The position numbers and the translations under genes were made by a program. From positions 20,034,001 through 20,098,000 of the forward strand of contig BRKX01000011.1 of NCBI GenBank assembly GCA_026008535.1: a stretch of 64,000 bases of DNA. Reading direction: 5' to 3'. Below are positions 10,486 to 22,552 of this stretch, piece by piece; within the stretch, counting starts at the first letter, position 1; every line of letters starts with the position of its first letter. Source of the DNA: Perilla frutescens (taxonomy: Eukaryota > Streptophyta > Magnoliopsida > Lamiales > Lamiaceae). A model generated the notes under the pieces. It was not told the DNA's origin and ran no database searches. It saw only the letters and a list, made by a program, of their open reading frames with translations.

Positions 10486-12640
10486 GAAAATGCAGGCAGG
10501 AGTTTGAGAAAGAGATCAACTGGAGGGCAGTGAAATCAGTGAATTTATATGTTTTATTTTAAAAGACAATTTAGTTTTTTACATAAATATTTTGAGATAT
10601 GTTGGGATATTTTACATATTTTTTTCATGTTTCTGTTTATGTTCAAAAGCTATTAGATTTTGGGATAGTTTATTTAATGTTACATTTAAATTTTAGTACA
10701 ACTAAAAATAATTGTACAGAAAACATAATTTACAGATAAAATTTAAAGTAATATGCAAGTTTCATCACTTCATGCAGCATGATTACAGCAACCAATAAAA
10801 ATAAATAGAATATTCACTGCATTAAAAACATGGCAGACAGTATATATATGAACAAAATCAATCTGACAAGCTGTATAGAAAAGGAACCATTAAACTTAAT
10901 ACTGAGAACATAATTAATTAATGCTGCAACAAAAAAATTAAAAACAATCAATTAAGCAAACATATAACATAAAAGAGTCATAAATAGACCATAGTTAAAA
11001 AACCAATACTGTAAAGAAGTAATACTGCAAACACCAACAATTAACCATGGAATTGAAATATGCTACATTGTATAGGAAATGAATCATTCAACCAAAAAAT
11101 CATAATATAATTAATTACTGATGTAACACAAATATTTTAAAAATAAACAATTAAGCATACATATAACATAAAAGAGTGTTAAATAAACCATAATTAACAA
11201 AGAAATCTAATTAAAATTTAACTACAGATTAACCATAATGAAATAAGTAATATTGTAAACAAGCAATACTGCAAACAACAACAATTAACCATGCTATTTA
11301 AATCTAACAGACTTTAATAAAATACAGGAACATTTTAAAAATAAATAACAGATATAAGTAAAACTGGAAACATGACACTCAATAATTGCGAAAGATCTGA
11401 ATCACAGATCATTAACCGTTCATGAACCCTTAAGGAGTAAGTGGATTGCCCAGTTCACAATCACCCGTTTGAACGGGGGCGCAGGGGGTCACACAAAGTC
11501 CAAGGTCCAATCGGGTTAAACACTATGACTCAGACCAAAACCTCTGACCAAGAGGTTTCGCATACACTGTTCTGAAAAAGAACAGTGACAGATCACCCAG
11601 ATCTGAATAAATGAAAGCACGGTTCACAGCACAACAGAAAAAAGAAGCCCAATATCTTAAAACATACAAGCCTAGATTTAGCCAAAGAGAACACATCTAA
11701 AGACTGCACTCCACATACAAAGAGAATAGAAGTAATACCAGATTTGTGCTTTAGAAAAGGGGAACAAAGTTTTACCTATAACATTAAAACACACATATAT
11801 CAGAAAAGATTAGTAAAAAATCAACCATAATTTATAAACACATCCAATTATTATTAAAATAATTAATAATTTAAGCTATAAAAATTGTAATTGTTACAAT
11901 AAATTTTAAATAAATTGCAGATTTTCATACTTTTTATAGCACATATTATATACATATAATAAAAAAATAAATAAATCAATATGCTTATGTAACTACAACA
12001 ATAATAATTTAATATATTCTATTAAATACATATAGTAAATAACTAATAATTTAATTTAATAATTTACATACAGCTACTTATCTAAGGATACATATTTGCA
12101 ATTGTAATAGTCTTAAAATATATTTTTAATTATTTAAATATATATATTTGGAGAAAGTGTAAGACTGATTTTAAAAAAAAAAAAAATAAACAATTCAATA
12201 TATATAACACAAAAGAGTATTACATAAAAAAAGTACAATAATGTGATAAAACTGATAATTTGTATTATGTATAAATATACTGTACGAATTTTTAATTTGA
12301 AAATATTAAAAAAAATACTGCGATAATTTGTTATTAAAAAAATTAAATTATACCATAAAGATTAAATAATAAATCTACCTTAAGCATACAAAAATAATAG
12401 TAAGAATAAATAGCGGAAAATATACAAAATCCATGTTACTGGGTAGTTAAAAAAAATTCATTATCTATAAATGTGAATAAAAACAGATAATAAAATAAAA
12501 TTGGAATAAAAATTTAAAAAAAAATGTTAGTAGGTAGTGTAAGAAAATATAAAACCGCCATCAGTTTTCAAACAAATTCAAAAATTCAAATTTCAGATTA
12601 CCACAAATTTGAAAGAAAAACGAAAATGAAAAACAGAGAG
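10486..12640. other. AT-rich Helitron interior between RPA-like gene and gypsy
   Basis: No gene seen. It contains a diverged tandem repeat of about 199 bp (CATATAACATAAAAGAGT at 10961 and 11160, with a related copy near 12199) and, at 11394-11605, a higher-GC segment full of hairpins. The boundary with gypsy-like, GC-richer sequence is near 12640 and cannot be fixed by eye. Copy 2: 34977-37130. Confidence 0.6.
11394..11605. repeat. Cluster of perfect hairpins in Helitron interior (copy 1)
   Basis: Within 212 bp lie GATCTG/CAGATC (11394-11410), the 10-bp palindrome GTTCATGAAC (11418-11427), CCCGTT-TG-AACGGG (11465-11478), AAACCTCT-GACCA-AGAGGTTT (11538-11558), CACTGTTCT-GAAAA-AGAACAGTG (11565-11587) and CAGATC-ACCCA-GATCTG (11589-11605). 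The first and last stems use the same hexamer, so the segment could also close on itself. It is GC-richer than its surroundings. Role unknown. Conserved in copy 2 at 35885-36096. Confidence 0.7.
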
Positions 12641-12659
12641 AATCATCAACCCTTCTCTC

Positions 12660-13001
12660 TTGATAGAGCTAGAACTGCAACGGGCAACCCTCAACAGTCT
12701 CCCTGGATTCCAAGCACCCCGTCCTCAACATGAAGGAACCTCAGGAGCTGGACCCTCAAATGTCCGGGTCGTGAACCATACCGAGTCTCTATTTTCTTGC
12801 ACTCCTCAAATGAACCAGTGGACCCCTACATACGCTTCTCAGAGTCTAGGGCAATGTATGTCCCATCAGTACCCTGAAGGGAATGTCCACATGAGGACGT
12901 TCAAGTTCAGCGTGCCGGAGATAGTTAAAGATGAGGAAGAAGAGGAAGACCCGGAAGAGGGAGGCGAGGAGGAAGTAGGGTCGCCGTGCAAGGGGAAATG
13001 A
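12660..13001 (+). CDS. Acidic ORF upstream of gypsy gag (copy 1)
   Basis: Open frame of 113 codons, rich in Gln/Pro/Ser at the start and ending in a long Glu/Asp/Gly run and a basic tail. I do not recognise the family. Base composition matches the gypsy region to the right and not the AT-rich Helitron to the left, so I assign it to the gypsy leader. It could be part of a longer decayed reading frame. Identical in copy 2 at 37151-37492. Confidence 0.3.
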   Translation: MIELELQRATLNSLPGFQAPRPQHEGTSGAGPSNVRVVNHTESLFSCTPQMNQWTPTYASQSLGQCMSHQYPEGNVHMRTFKFSVPEIVKDEEEEEDPEEGGEEEVGSPCKGK

Positions 13002-13381
13002 AAGGCTCCAGCCTACAATTAAGTCGTAGTAGGAGGTGTAGGAGGTGTTGCTGTTAGAACACCTAGTTATCTAATCCATCTGTCTGCCTGTCTGTTATCT
13101 AATATTCGTTTTAGCCAAAGACTCTAATATGTAATTGATGCTTTAAATTTTTTAAAACTCAAATAGTGGCAGTGAATTGTCCAACAAACTGCCCTATCTC
13201 GATGTAACCAATAACCTATTCTATGATATCGATGCCAAAGTCCTCTTAATGAGGCAATTTTCCCATTATGTGTGAAGAACGTTTAAATTTCCGCCTTATT
13301 TGATCTAATAAGACCTTGTCAAAAGGCATCCTTGCTTTCGTGCGAATTCAATCAAGTATCGCTAATATCTAGTTCTTTAGG

Positions 13382-14380
13382 ATGCCGCCTCGAAGACGTC
13401 AAGCTGAGAACGAAGATGAGAACGAACCCGAACAAGCTCCAAACCCCGGACCAAGAGCCGAAAGTGTGTTTCTCAAACACAATCCTCCATCGTTTAATGG
13501 TTTAGGAGATCCAATGGACGCTGAAAAATGGGTGCGCTTCTTAGAGTGAATTTTCGATTTCATAGCTTGTTCTGAAGAGGAAAAGTTAAGCTGTGCTCTC
13601 TTTATGCTGACGGATGATGCGAACTATTGGTGGGAGTCCGTTCGAAGGACCATAACCCCGGATCAATAGGAAGACTATAGTTGGGAAGATTTCAAGCACG
13701 ATCTGTATCAGAAGTACATCCCGGATTGTTACCGAGAGGTAAAAGAGATGGAGTTCTGGAATCTAAAGCAAGGGAACAAGACAGTGTCAGAATACGATAG
13801 AGAATTCAACCAATTGTCAAGGCATGCTCCACATCTAGTGGACACAGACGGGAAGAAAGCACGCAAGTTCAAGAAAGGACTCAGGTCCGAGATTGGCATA
13901 GCCCTCGCAGGACAAGAAGACATGTCCTATGCTCGAACCTTAGCCAAAGCCTTGCGCATAGAAGCCATTCTCCCTCGAGAGAAAATTCAACCCTCTCAGT
14001 CATCTAATGATCCAAAGGGAAAAAGGAAGTGAGAAGGAGGAAGAAGAGATGACAGAGGAAAAAAACCCCACTGACAAAGCCGAGAGTCAGGGGTGCCTCG
14101 AAGTCAGCCTGGCAACGCCCCTAGCTTTAGACCGTGTCAAAGGTGCAGAAGAATGCATCCTGGAGTCTGTCGAGCAAATCTATCTGGGTGTTTCAACTGT
14201 GGTGAAGAGGGGCACTTCAAGAGAGAGTGTCCTAAAGGAAACATCAGACGATCTCAAACACCACAACAACCCATGTACCCGCAGCCGCTTCAGCAACTTC
14301 CTGGAAATCAGCCAAGACTGCAGCAAGGAGGACCTCAGGGTCAAAGGCCGGGGATGAACCCAAGACCGAGCCAAGGATGA
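13382..14380 (+). pseudogene. gypsy gag (copy 1)
   Basis: The start ATGCCGCCTCGAAGACG begins a single frame that leads into pol. It encodes a retrotransposon gag domain (aromatic FWNLKQG...EYDREFNQL block near 13751-13820) and a CCHC zinc knuckle, CFNCGEEGHFKREC (about 14192-14233), followed by a Pro/Gln-rich linker. Five in-frame stops break it: 13547, 13667, 14030, 14072 and 14378. Gag would form the virus-like particle and bind element RNA. This copy cannot make it. Confidence 0.85.
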
Positions 14381-14479
14381 GATCAAAGGTCCAACCAAGG
14401 ACAGAGGCCGCCTCAGCCAGCTCGTACTTATGCTCTCAATCAGCAGCAAGCTGCTAAGGCCCCAGGTAATCTAGCAGGT

Positions 14480-17400
14480 ATGATTACCCTCCTCGAGACG
14501 CCAGTTTTAGCTCTCTTCGATACTGGAGCATCGCATTCGTTCATAGCTGAGTCTGTTTGTAAGAAACTGAAGATAAAACCCGAGAATGCTGAGAATGCTC
14601 TGGAGATAAGTATTCCCTCTGGAAAGAGAATGATGTCTAGGAAGGTCTGCTCTAACCTAGCCTTGAACATAGAAGGGGAAAACTTTAAGTCAAATCTTTA
14701 TGTGATAAAGATTCAGGACTTCGATATAATCCTAGGAATGGATTGGTTAGCCTCAGCTTATGCTTCTATAAGCTGCCCTGAGAGGGAAATAGTGTTTCGA
14801 CCACCCGGGAAACCCGAGGTGAAAATCTACGGGTCAAGGCTGGGAACTAAAATCCTAGTGATATCTGCCCTGAAGGCCACTAAGATGATGAGAAAGAAGA
14901 ACTGCCAAGCCTTTCTAGTTAATCGAATAAGGAAGGAGGAAGGAGAGCTTTCCATCAAAGACGTTCCAGTCGTAAGAGAATACCCCGACGTATTTCCAAA
15001 GGAGCTGCCCGGACTGCCTCTAGATAGGCAGGTAGAGTTCGCTATCAAGTTGGAACCAGGAGCCGCCCCTGTTTCGAAAGCCCCTTACAGAATGGCGCCT
15101 AAGGAGTTGCAAGAACTCAAGGTTCAACTACAAGAGTTATTAGACCTAGGTTTTATCCAACCTAGTGTGTCGCGTTGGGGAGCTCCAATCTTGTTGGTAA
15201 AGAAAAAGGATGGTACATTGAGAATGTGCATCGACTATAGAGAGCTCAATAAGCTAACCATCAAGAATCGATACCCTCTCCCAAGAATAGACGATCTCTT
15301 CGATCAGCTCAAGGGAGCAAGTGTTTTCTCCAAGATAGACTTAAGATCTGGGTACCATCAGTTGAAGATCCGAAAGGAAGATATCCCTAAGACCGCTTTT
15401 AGAACTCGCTATGGGCATTACGAGTTTGTGGTAATGCAATTCGGATTGACCAACGCTCCAGCAGTGTTCATAGATTTAATGAACCGAGTCTTTCACCCGT
15501 ACCTAGATAAGTTTGTTCTGGTTTTCATAGATGATATCCTCATCTATTCCAAGGATGAAGAAGAACATCAGGAGCACCTAAGAGTGGTGCTGGAGACATT
15601 AAGAAGAGAAAGGCTTTATGCTAAGTTCAGCAAGTGTGAGTTTTGGCTCAAGGAAGTTATGTTTTAGGTCACATAGTCTCGGTAGAAGGAATCAAGGTAG
15701 ATCCAGCCAAGATTGAAGCTGTAAGCAACTGGAAGTCTCCAAGAAGTGTGAACGAGATAAGAAGTTTTTTAGGACTCGCTGGATACTATCGTAGATTCAT
15801 CGAAGGATTCTCGACTATATCCAAGCCTATGACGCGATTGCTAAAGAAGGACTCCAAGTTCAAATGGATGCCTGAGTGCGAGGAAAGTTTTCAAACTCTG
15901 AAAAAGATGCTAACCACAGCCCCTGTGTTAGCAATTCCAGAAGGGAATGAAGATTTCGTGGTTTACACAGACGCATCGAGGAAAGGATTAGGATGCGTAC
16001 TAATGCAAAGAGGAAAGGTGATTACTTATGCTTCAAGACAGCTTAAGAATCACGAGCAGAACTTCCCGATGCATGACTTAGAGCTAGCAGTTGTCGTTCA
16101 TGTGCTGAAGATCTGGAGGCACTACCTCTACGGAGCCAAGTGTGAGATCTTCTCAGATCACAAGAGCTTGAAGTATTTCTTCGAGCAAAAGGATCTTAAC
16201 ATGAGGCAAAGAAGATGACTAGAACTCGTAAAAGATTATGACTGCACGATTCACTACCACCTAGGCAAGGCAAATGTGGTAGCAGATGCTCTAAGTAGGA
16301 AGGAGAAGGCAGAGTTAGAACTCATCCTAGCCAAGGAGGATCTTCGCAAGGAATTCGAGAAGTTAAGGATTGAGGTGTTAACACCACCCGAGACTATTCA
16401 AGCTCAAGTTGCCATGATAGTTGCTCAGCCCGACCTAAGGCAAAGGATAATTGAAGCCCAGAGAGGAGATGAGTTTCTCGAAAAGAAAAGACTAGAAGCA
16501 CGATCTGGCAGCTCGCAAAATTTCACGGAAGCCGCCGATAACGCGCTCTTATTCAAAGGAAGACTTTGCGTGCCATGCAAGGAAGAACTAAAGGAGGAAA
16601 TCATGTGCGAAACACATAACACACCATATACAGCACATCCTGGAAGCACCAAGATGTACCAAGACCTCAAGAGGAATTTCTGGTGGAACAACATGAAGAG
16701 AGAGATAGCCGCCTTCGTGGAAAGGTGTTTAAACTGTCAACAAGTGAAAGCTTTGCATCAAAAACCTTCTGGGTTGCTTCAACCCTTGAAAATCCCTGAA
16801 TGGAAGTGGGATCATATCAATATGGACTTTGTCGTAGGATTGCCAAAGTCTAAGCGGGGGAATACCGCTATCTGGGTAATCGTTGATCGATTATCTAAAT
16901 CAGCACATTTTGTTGCTGTTAAGATGACGGACGGGCTAGATCAATTAGCCCAGCTATATGTTAAGGAAGTCGTGCATTTGCACGGAGTGCCAGTATCGAT
17001 TACATCGGACCGTGATTCAAGATTTACATCAAGATTCTGGAGGAGCCTACAAGATGCAATGGGATCAAAGCTCAATTTCAGCACGGCATTCCATCCTCAA
17101 ATGGATGGCCAGTCTGAAAGGACTATCCAGATTCTGGAAGACATGCTTAGAGGAGTCGTCATTGATCAAGGAGGCAATTGGGATGAGTTACTGCCTTTGG
17201 TAGAATTTACCTATAACAACAGCTACTAGTCATCGATCGGCATGGCCCCTTATGAAGCCCTTTACGGAAAGAAGTGTAGATCGTCCCTGTATTGGGACGA
17301 AGTTGGAAAGAGAAGGATACTTGGACTTGAGATGGTCCAGGAAGCTGTCCAAAAGATCGAGCTTATTCATTAATGCATCAAAGAAGCTCAGGATAGACAG

Positions 17401-17868
17401 AAGGCTTATGCGGATGAGAGAAGGACGGAGCTCAGTTTCGACATTGGAGATAAAGTGTTTTTGAAGGTGTCTCCATCAAAAGGAATAATTCGTTTTGGCA
17501 AACGAAGCAAATTAAGGCCCAGATTTATCGGACCTTTTGAGATCTTAGAAAAGGTGAATGAAGTAGCCTACAGGTTGGCCTTACCACCCAACCTGAGTAA
17601 CGTGCACGACGTTTTTCATGTTTCCATATTACGAAAATACATGTTCGATCCAAAGCATGTGATTAGCAAGGAAGAGATAGTCCTGAATGAGGACTTAGCC
17701 TATGAAGAAAAGTCCCAAGCCATGGTGGCTCGAAAGATCCAGAAACTAAGAAATAAGGAGATCGATCTGGTAAAAGTAATCTGGAACCACCATGGCTCAG
17801 AAGAAGCAACCTGGGAGCTTGAATCCGAACTGCTCAAGAAATACCCTGATATCGCTTATCATGGTTAG
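14480..17868 (+). pseudogene. gypsy pol with chromodomain (copy 1)
   Basis: Continues the gag frame. The protease motif FDTGASHS is at about residues 13-20 of the open segment. Reverse transcriptase follows, with the FIDDILIYSK active site near 15524-15553. A one-base loss near 15664 shifts the frame just after it. Next come RNase H (YTDASRKGLG), the integrase HHCC region (16610-16740), the DDE core and a C-terminal chromodomain (about 17740-17850). Further stops are at 16216, 17227 and 17371; the final stop is 17866-17868. Residue MQFGLTNAPA in RT has Q where copy 2 and the family have P. Dead element. Confidence 0.88.
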
Positions 17869-17893
17869 TAAATTTCGGGATGAAATTTTCTTT

Positions 17894-17906
17894 AAGGAGG
17901 GTAGGA
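17894..17906 (+). promoter_or_regulatory. Polypurine tract of gypsy element
   Basis: The purine run AAGGAGGGTAGGA sits directly before the LTR start TGTAATACCCC. This is the expected plus-strand primer site for reverse transcription. Confidence 0.7.
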
Positions 17907-20900
17907 TGTAATACCCCAGATTTTTGAATAAGGATTAGAGAATTGTTAATATTAATTAATTAATTAAAGAAGGAATTTAATTAAGGTTAGCTATGGTGGG
18001 ATGTCAGTCACGACTTTAGGAGTCAGTTTTCGTGAAGATCGTCTTTTCGGAAAATATAATCTTAATTCTTTTATTGCTATTTATGGTTTCTTTAGAAAGT
18101 TTTTAACTCAAGGAGTACACCGGTGTTTTCGGATTTTAAATCTGAAGTCATTTGAGTTTTCGGTGATGGAAAACGTATTCAAAAGGGAAATGAATAGTAA
18201 CTTTTGCGTGCGTTCGTGTTTTGAGAAATTTACGAAATCCTCCTCATTTATCCAAGTTCAGTTCTGTCAGGCCCCTCCTATGGGAAATGACTCAAGGATT
18301 CCGTTGGCGTTCACGGATTGTCATTCTGAGGTCAATCGAACGCTCGGGAGCCAAATCTGTCAGTCTGTGTGAATAGTAAAAAGTAATTCCAAAAAGGGAA
18401 TCTTTGCTCATCTTTCTTCTGACGACCCCGTCTTCTTCACGAATCGAGTTGGTTCACTAGTGTTCGAGCTAACGAGTCTTCCGGTATTTTTAGATTTCGT
18501 GTCTGAAGTCATTTGGACTTCGACATCGAATAAAGCAGCTTTTAACCGAACCCGGGGTAGTTTTTGCAGTATTCCCGCACAGCAATGGCTTCCAAGGGAA
18601 GCCAAAGCTTTTCCTATAAATAGAGGACCACCCCTTTGGCATTCCTTGCTCATTTCTGATTTACTTCACTTCTAAATCGAGATGGTGAAAAGCTTTGAAA
18701 GCCGAGAAGGTTTTGTCGAAGTAAAAAACGTTCTTCGTGAGTGTTCTTCAAGACGACGAGCAGAGTGGCGTGGAAGGTATGCGGTGAGGGAATGTGCTAG
18801 GGGCGCCGTTGAAATCGTAGCAGGGGCTCTGCCGCTGTTGCGACTCGACGAGACGCCAAGCTAACCACATTCCTTCGACGCACCTAACCCCGTCCATTCT
18901 TGTTCGTCGATCTCGACTCCATTTCTTTTCCATCTTTTAAATTCCGCATTTACTTTCCGTTCTTTACGTTCTTCGCGTTCTTCATTATTGCTCATCTAAA
19001 AGTTGTATTTCGATTTTTGTTGAAATTCCAAGTTAATAACGTTTATGTTATATTTCTCATTCTACTTCCGTTATTATTATTCTAAGAAGATTAGCCTCGT
19101 TTATTCCGTTAAATTCCGTTCAAGCCACATTTAACGATTTTGTCATTATACTAATTATTAAAGGAGGATTATCGTGTTTATGCCATTATAATGCCAAAAT
19201 TCTTTTTAAGTTAAAGCATGTTGTTGCATGATAAATTCAAGTACGTTATTTTTATAAAAATTCGGGTTAATTGTTCTTCGTGTTCTTTATGTTCGTCGAA
19301 GGAATCAACGAACATGAAGAACTCAGTTGAAGAACACAGTTGAAGAAACCCAATTGAAGAGAAGGAGAAAAGGAGCCCCGCGGGAGGGGGTGTTGCGCCG
19401 TCGCGCCACACCCCCCTCGGCCGCGCCTAGCCCGCCGGGGGCAGGGAGCCCGCCGGCGCCCATGTGCGCTGCGGCGGACCCCCTTCTCCGTATTGTTTCA
19501 TTCGCCGTTTATTTTCGGCTATTTCCGTACCCCTTTTTCCGTTCTTTTCGAGTCTTCTAAATTATGTTACTCTCAAGCCATATTCGAGTTAAATTATAGT
19601 AAGGTATTCAAGTTAATTTCAATTTATTTCGAATAAGCTATTCAAGTTATTTTCCATCTAAACATTTAGAGATCAAGTCGAGAAGTTCCTTAAATAAAAT
19701 AAATCCTTCTCGAGCCCTTATTAAGTCAAAGTCGTGCTATCCATGTTAAGTCCTAGCTAAGGGAATATTAGTTGGGTATTATTTAATATCATGTTATTAG
19801 AAATCTTCGAAGGAGGCCGCTAAGTCGATGATTCGACTTTTGTAGAAGGAATCGAGCCTTGGAGGAATACTAAAGGAGACCACCAGCTCGTTGCCTCATC
19901 TTCCGTCCCGTAATCAAGGTGGGTAAATCTATACTCATCTAAAGTTTGAGCTAATGAGCTCTAGAAGCATGTTAGGGCAAATGAGATATCCAATAAAGTA
20001 TTTTTGCTCAGCCTGATTGATATCTGTACAAGGAAGGAAGAAAGGAAGATATTATGTTTTACTTGAGCTCTCAAGCATGTTTAGAAATGATAGAACTACT
20101 AAAGTATTGTTTATGCTTGGCATGAGATGTTTAGAATTATCTTTAGTTTCGATTGGTACTTATTTACGTTCTTCTCCTGTAATTTAATGATTATGCTTGT
20201 TAAGCTCGCAGAATTAAGAATTGAGGTTTGCCTTGTTAGGGTAGCATTAAACCCTTGTAGGCCGAGATCATGTAGTATTAAAGGATTAGCCTTAGACATT
20301 GTTCTAAGCTTGGTATTGCTAGCAAGGATAAGAAAGGAAGGAACTTAGCTTTTCACTTAAGCGGGATATGAGCTCGGAACTCTTAAGGGAGTCACTGCTG
20401 GGTTTTCCCTCGCAAACTCGTTCAGATATTTGAGGTAACCCATCTTCTATCCTATGGCATGCCTAAGGGTACAGTTGACGTCAGGTTTGAGCCAAGATGG
20501 GCCCAAAGGAAAAAAGAAAAGATTTTGCGGATATGGAGAGGGCTTTAGCGTTTTGCTCTCCATATACCGTCATTTGATTATTGGATATCTTGAAGTTTAT
20601 TAAAGTGTTTACTAAAACCCACTGAGTACATTAGTGCTCATGCCCCCTCTTTTTCAAATGTTTTTCAGGTTGAGATGCTGAGGATGTTGGTGGCTGTGGA
20701 TGTGGGTTGGCTGCCAAGACTGTTTTGTTATTATCTAATATTTCCTTGAAATCCCACTATGTGATCTGCTACTCTGATACACTCTTTCTAATTCCGTTTT
20801 AAGTCTTATTATGATTATCAAGACTCTATGAATAATCTCCCCAGACATAATTATTTGAGTATAAGATGCATACTAAGTTCTATTTCTACTACCCGAGTAT

Positions 20901-21145
20901 GATTTCCTTTCGTCTAATCAATGGCTTGCATGTATTATTAACCATCATCATCTATACTGAATGGTATCCGTCTATCCATTTAATTAACCGTCTAGCAAAA
21001 GTGAATCCGACTCTCCCCGTCAATTCCCCAAAAGCATATCTCGACTGTAAAACTAACTTATAAATCTTCTGTTTTATCCAATTAACCCCCTTAATGACAC
21101 CCCGTCCCCACTCGTTAATCCCTATCTCGGGATTGGGCTGTTACA
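17907..21145 (+). mobile_element. 3' LTR of Ty3/gypsy element
   Basis: Starts TGTAATACCCC after the polypurine tract and ends GGGCTGTTACA at 21145, giving 3239 bp bounded by TG...CA. It holds a promoter-like TATAAATA (18615-18622), a very GC-rich patch (about 19370-19490) and the ACTGAGTACATTAGT block (about 20620) shared with the solo LTR. No partner LTR is in the window. Short ORFs inside are not convincing genes. Confidence 0.85.
18615..18622 (+). promoter_or_regulatory. TATA box of the gypsy LTR
   Basis: TATAAATA followed by AGAGGACCACCCC. It is the only good TATA box in the LTR and lies about 700 bp from its start, so transcription (the U3/R boundary) probably begins some 30 bases downstream. 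Confidence 0.55.
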
Positions 21146-22040
21146 ATAATAAATACTAAGTAATAAAAGGGAATTAAGACTAATATTTATAAAATAATAT
21201 GTACTTCTCAATTCATTAAATAATAAATATGAAATGAAATTAATAATATTAATCTAATATTATCGAAATTAAGAAACTGGATGCTTAACACAAGAGTAGA
21301 TGAGTAATAAAGAAAATTAAAGAAAATTAAAAAAGGAAATTAACAATATATAGATTATAATCCATCTTAGATTATTAGTTATAACTTATAAGAATATAAT
21401 TTATAACTTAGAAATTATAAATTTATAATACGTGTAAAGTAATAAAGGAAAAAAAGAAAATAAAAAAATAATATTAATATTGACAATTTGACAAAACAAT
21501 ACTTATCATTAAATGTTAATTCATGAAATGAAATAAATTATATTAAACTAATATTTTCGAAAGTAACAAAGTAATAGCGGGGAAAAAAAAGAAAATTAAC
21601 AAAAATTAAAACTAATCAAATTGATGTGATCCTCGTCGGCAGTTAGATGGTGACAGAGATCCTTCCAAGGAGTATCAGGTTACAATTGAAAGAACCACAT
21701 ATATCGATCATCAGCCCAAAGACGAGTTGGACGATGACAGAGATCATTCCTAGGAGTATCATGTTACAATTGAAAGAACCACATATATCGATCTGCAACC
21801 CAAAGACGAATGGAAACACGAACTTGGATTTGGTGTAGACGCCACAAATGGGGATGATGTATCCGTTTGATAAGTCGATTTGAATCTCATAGTATTTTTG
21901 TGAAATTCGGATAAATTCTCTATAAATAAATAAAACTCACGTTTATTGTGAAAATAATCAAAGTAATCTATCTCCATAATAATTGTTTACACTTTTTTAT
22001 AGGTGAGACAAAAATAAACCAACCCTGATAAAATTCTAAA
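21146..22040. other. AT-rich spacer with an 84-bp tandem repeat
   Basis: No gene. Two imperfect copies of an 84-bp unit lie at about 21651-21734 and 21735-21818 (TGACAGAGAT...GGAGTATCA...ACAATTGAAAGAACC). The rest is low-complexity A/T. Confidence 0.6.
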
Positions 22041-22552
22041 CCATCTAGGAAATAAAACAAAGTCCAAATTTGAAAATAGGTATAAAAATCCAAAAACAGT
22101 AAACATTTGCGAGTTCGCTCTCTAACAAATCACTCGCGAACTGGGCCGCGAATCCACGTGGTGCAGATGTGGCAATTTGGTTCGCGACCACATCAGCACT
22201 CGCGAATGAGATCGTGAATGAACCAAAGAAGCACCTCCTCACAGTCGCGACCTTAGCAGAATTTGGTCGAGTCCGTTCGCGACTAAACCTCTCGCGACTA
22301 AGCTCGTGAATGCTCTGCAAAAATCAATACTTTTTAACTGTGTTCGGGCTCAGCTCCTTCAACCGATCTCTTTGATGATTCTCGACCACAGATCTCTTGA
22401 ATAAGTCCATTGAGGACTTTCTTCAACGTCTTGGCCCTCAATCGAGTCACGGGACCTTCCAGCACTCTAATAAGATCTGACACGTCCTCGGTACAATCCA
22501 TATCATAAATGTTCAAGAGTAACAATATATTGAAAACATAATAATTTCTCAA
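22041..22552 (-). pseudogene. Degraded LTR-retrotransposon tail, minus strand
   Basis: The minus-strand reading frame 22552-22334 encodes a segment with GPVTRLRAKTLKK followed by an acidic end. This resembles the GPxTRxRAK motif found near the C-termini of plant Ty3/gypsy polyproteins. Downstream on that strand (22330-22041), many TTCGCGA/CGCGAAC motifs suggest UTR or LTR sequence. No protease, RT or integrase remains, and I cannot name the family. Confidence 0.4.

Larger units (their letters stand above)
1..16455. repeat. Large tandem duplication, copy 1 (visible part)
   Basis: This stretch matches 24530-40946 base for base apart from scattered substitutions (for example 279 t/c and 300 g/a), microsatellite length changes and a 41-bp indel. 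The offset drifts from 24529 to 24535 and then to 24491. Similarity ends abruptly after 16455, inside gypsy pol, where copy 2 switches to Helitron sequence. The left limit of copy 1 lies outside the window. If the array is a simple tandem duplication, the unit is 16456-40946 (about 24.5 kb), and copy 1 would start about 8 kb left of the window. Very low divergence means a recent event, or two haplotypes joined in the assembly. Confidence 0.93.
5955..16455 (+). mobile_element. Plus-strand Helitron, 5' part (copy 1)
   Basis: The 5' end reads A then TCTATACTATATATAAAAGC, the usual TC...TACTA-type start of plant Helitrons, inserted after A. It contains the RPA-like gene (6659-10485), an AT-rich segment with repeats and hairpins, and then gypsy sequence from about 12640. 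The RepHel half is missing in this copy because the gypsy continues to its LTR instead. The complete version is copy 2 (30489-49578). Confidence 0.75.
12640..21145 (+). mobile_element. Ty3/gypsy chromovirus, 5'-truncated, with 3' LTR (copy 1)
   Basis: Order: upstream ORF, gag, protease, reverse transcriptase, RNase H, integrase, chromodomain, polypurine tract (17894-17906), 3' LTR (17907-21145). The terminal chromodomain places it among plant chromoviruses. The long LTR and layout suggest the Tekay/Del group, which I have not tested. No 5' LTR or tRNA primer site is visible upstream of gag, so the left end is truncated near 12640. The five bases after the LTR are ATAAT. The segment left of 16455 is shared with copy 2 and the segment right of it is not, so this may be a recombinant of two gypsy copies. 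Confidence 0.85.

Noticed and set aside
12524..12733. ORF starting before the gypsy boundary
   Set aside because: Overlaps the acidic ORF in another frame, spans the composition change, and matches nothing I know.
14007..14357. ORF overlapping gag in another frame, and the minus-strand ORFs at 14180-14449 and 14440-14670
   Set aside because: Shadow frames of gag-pol. The zinc-knuckle frame is the real one.
18001..18372. 123-codon ORF at the start of the gypsy 3' LTR
   Set aside because: No recognised domain, located within LTR U3, and no equivalent in the related solo LTR.
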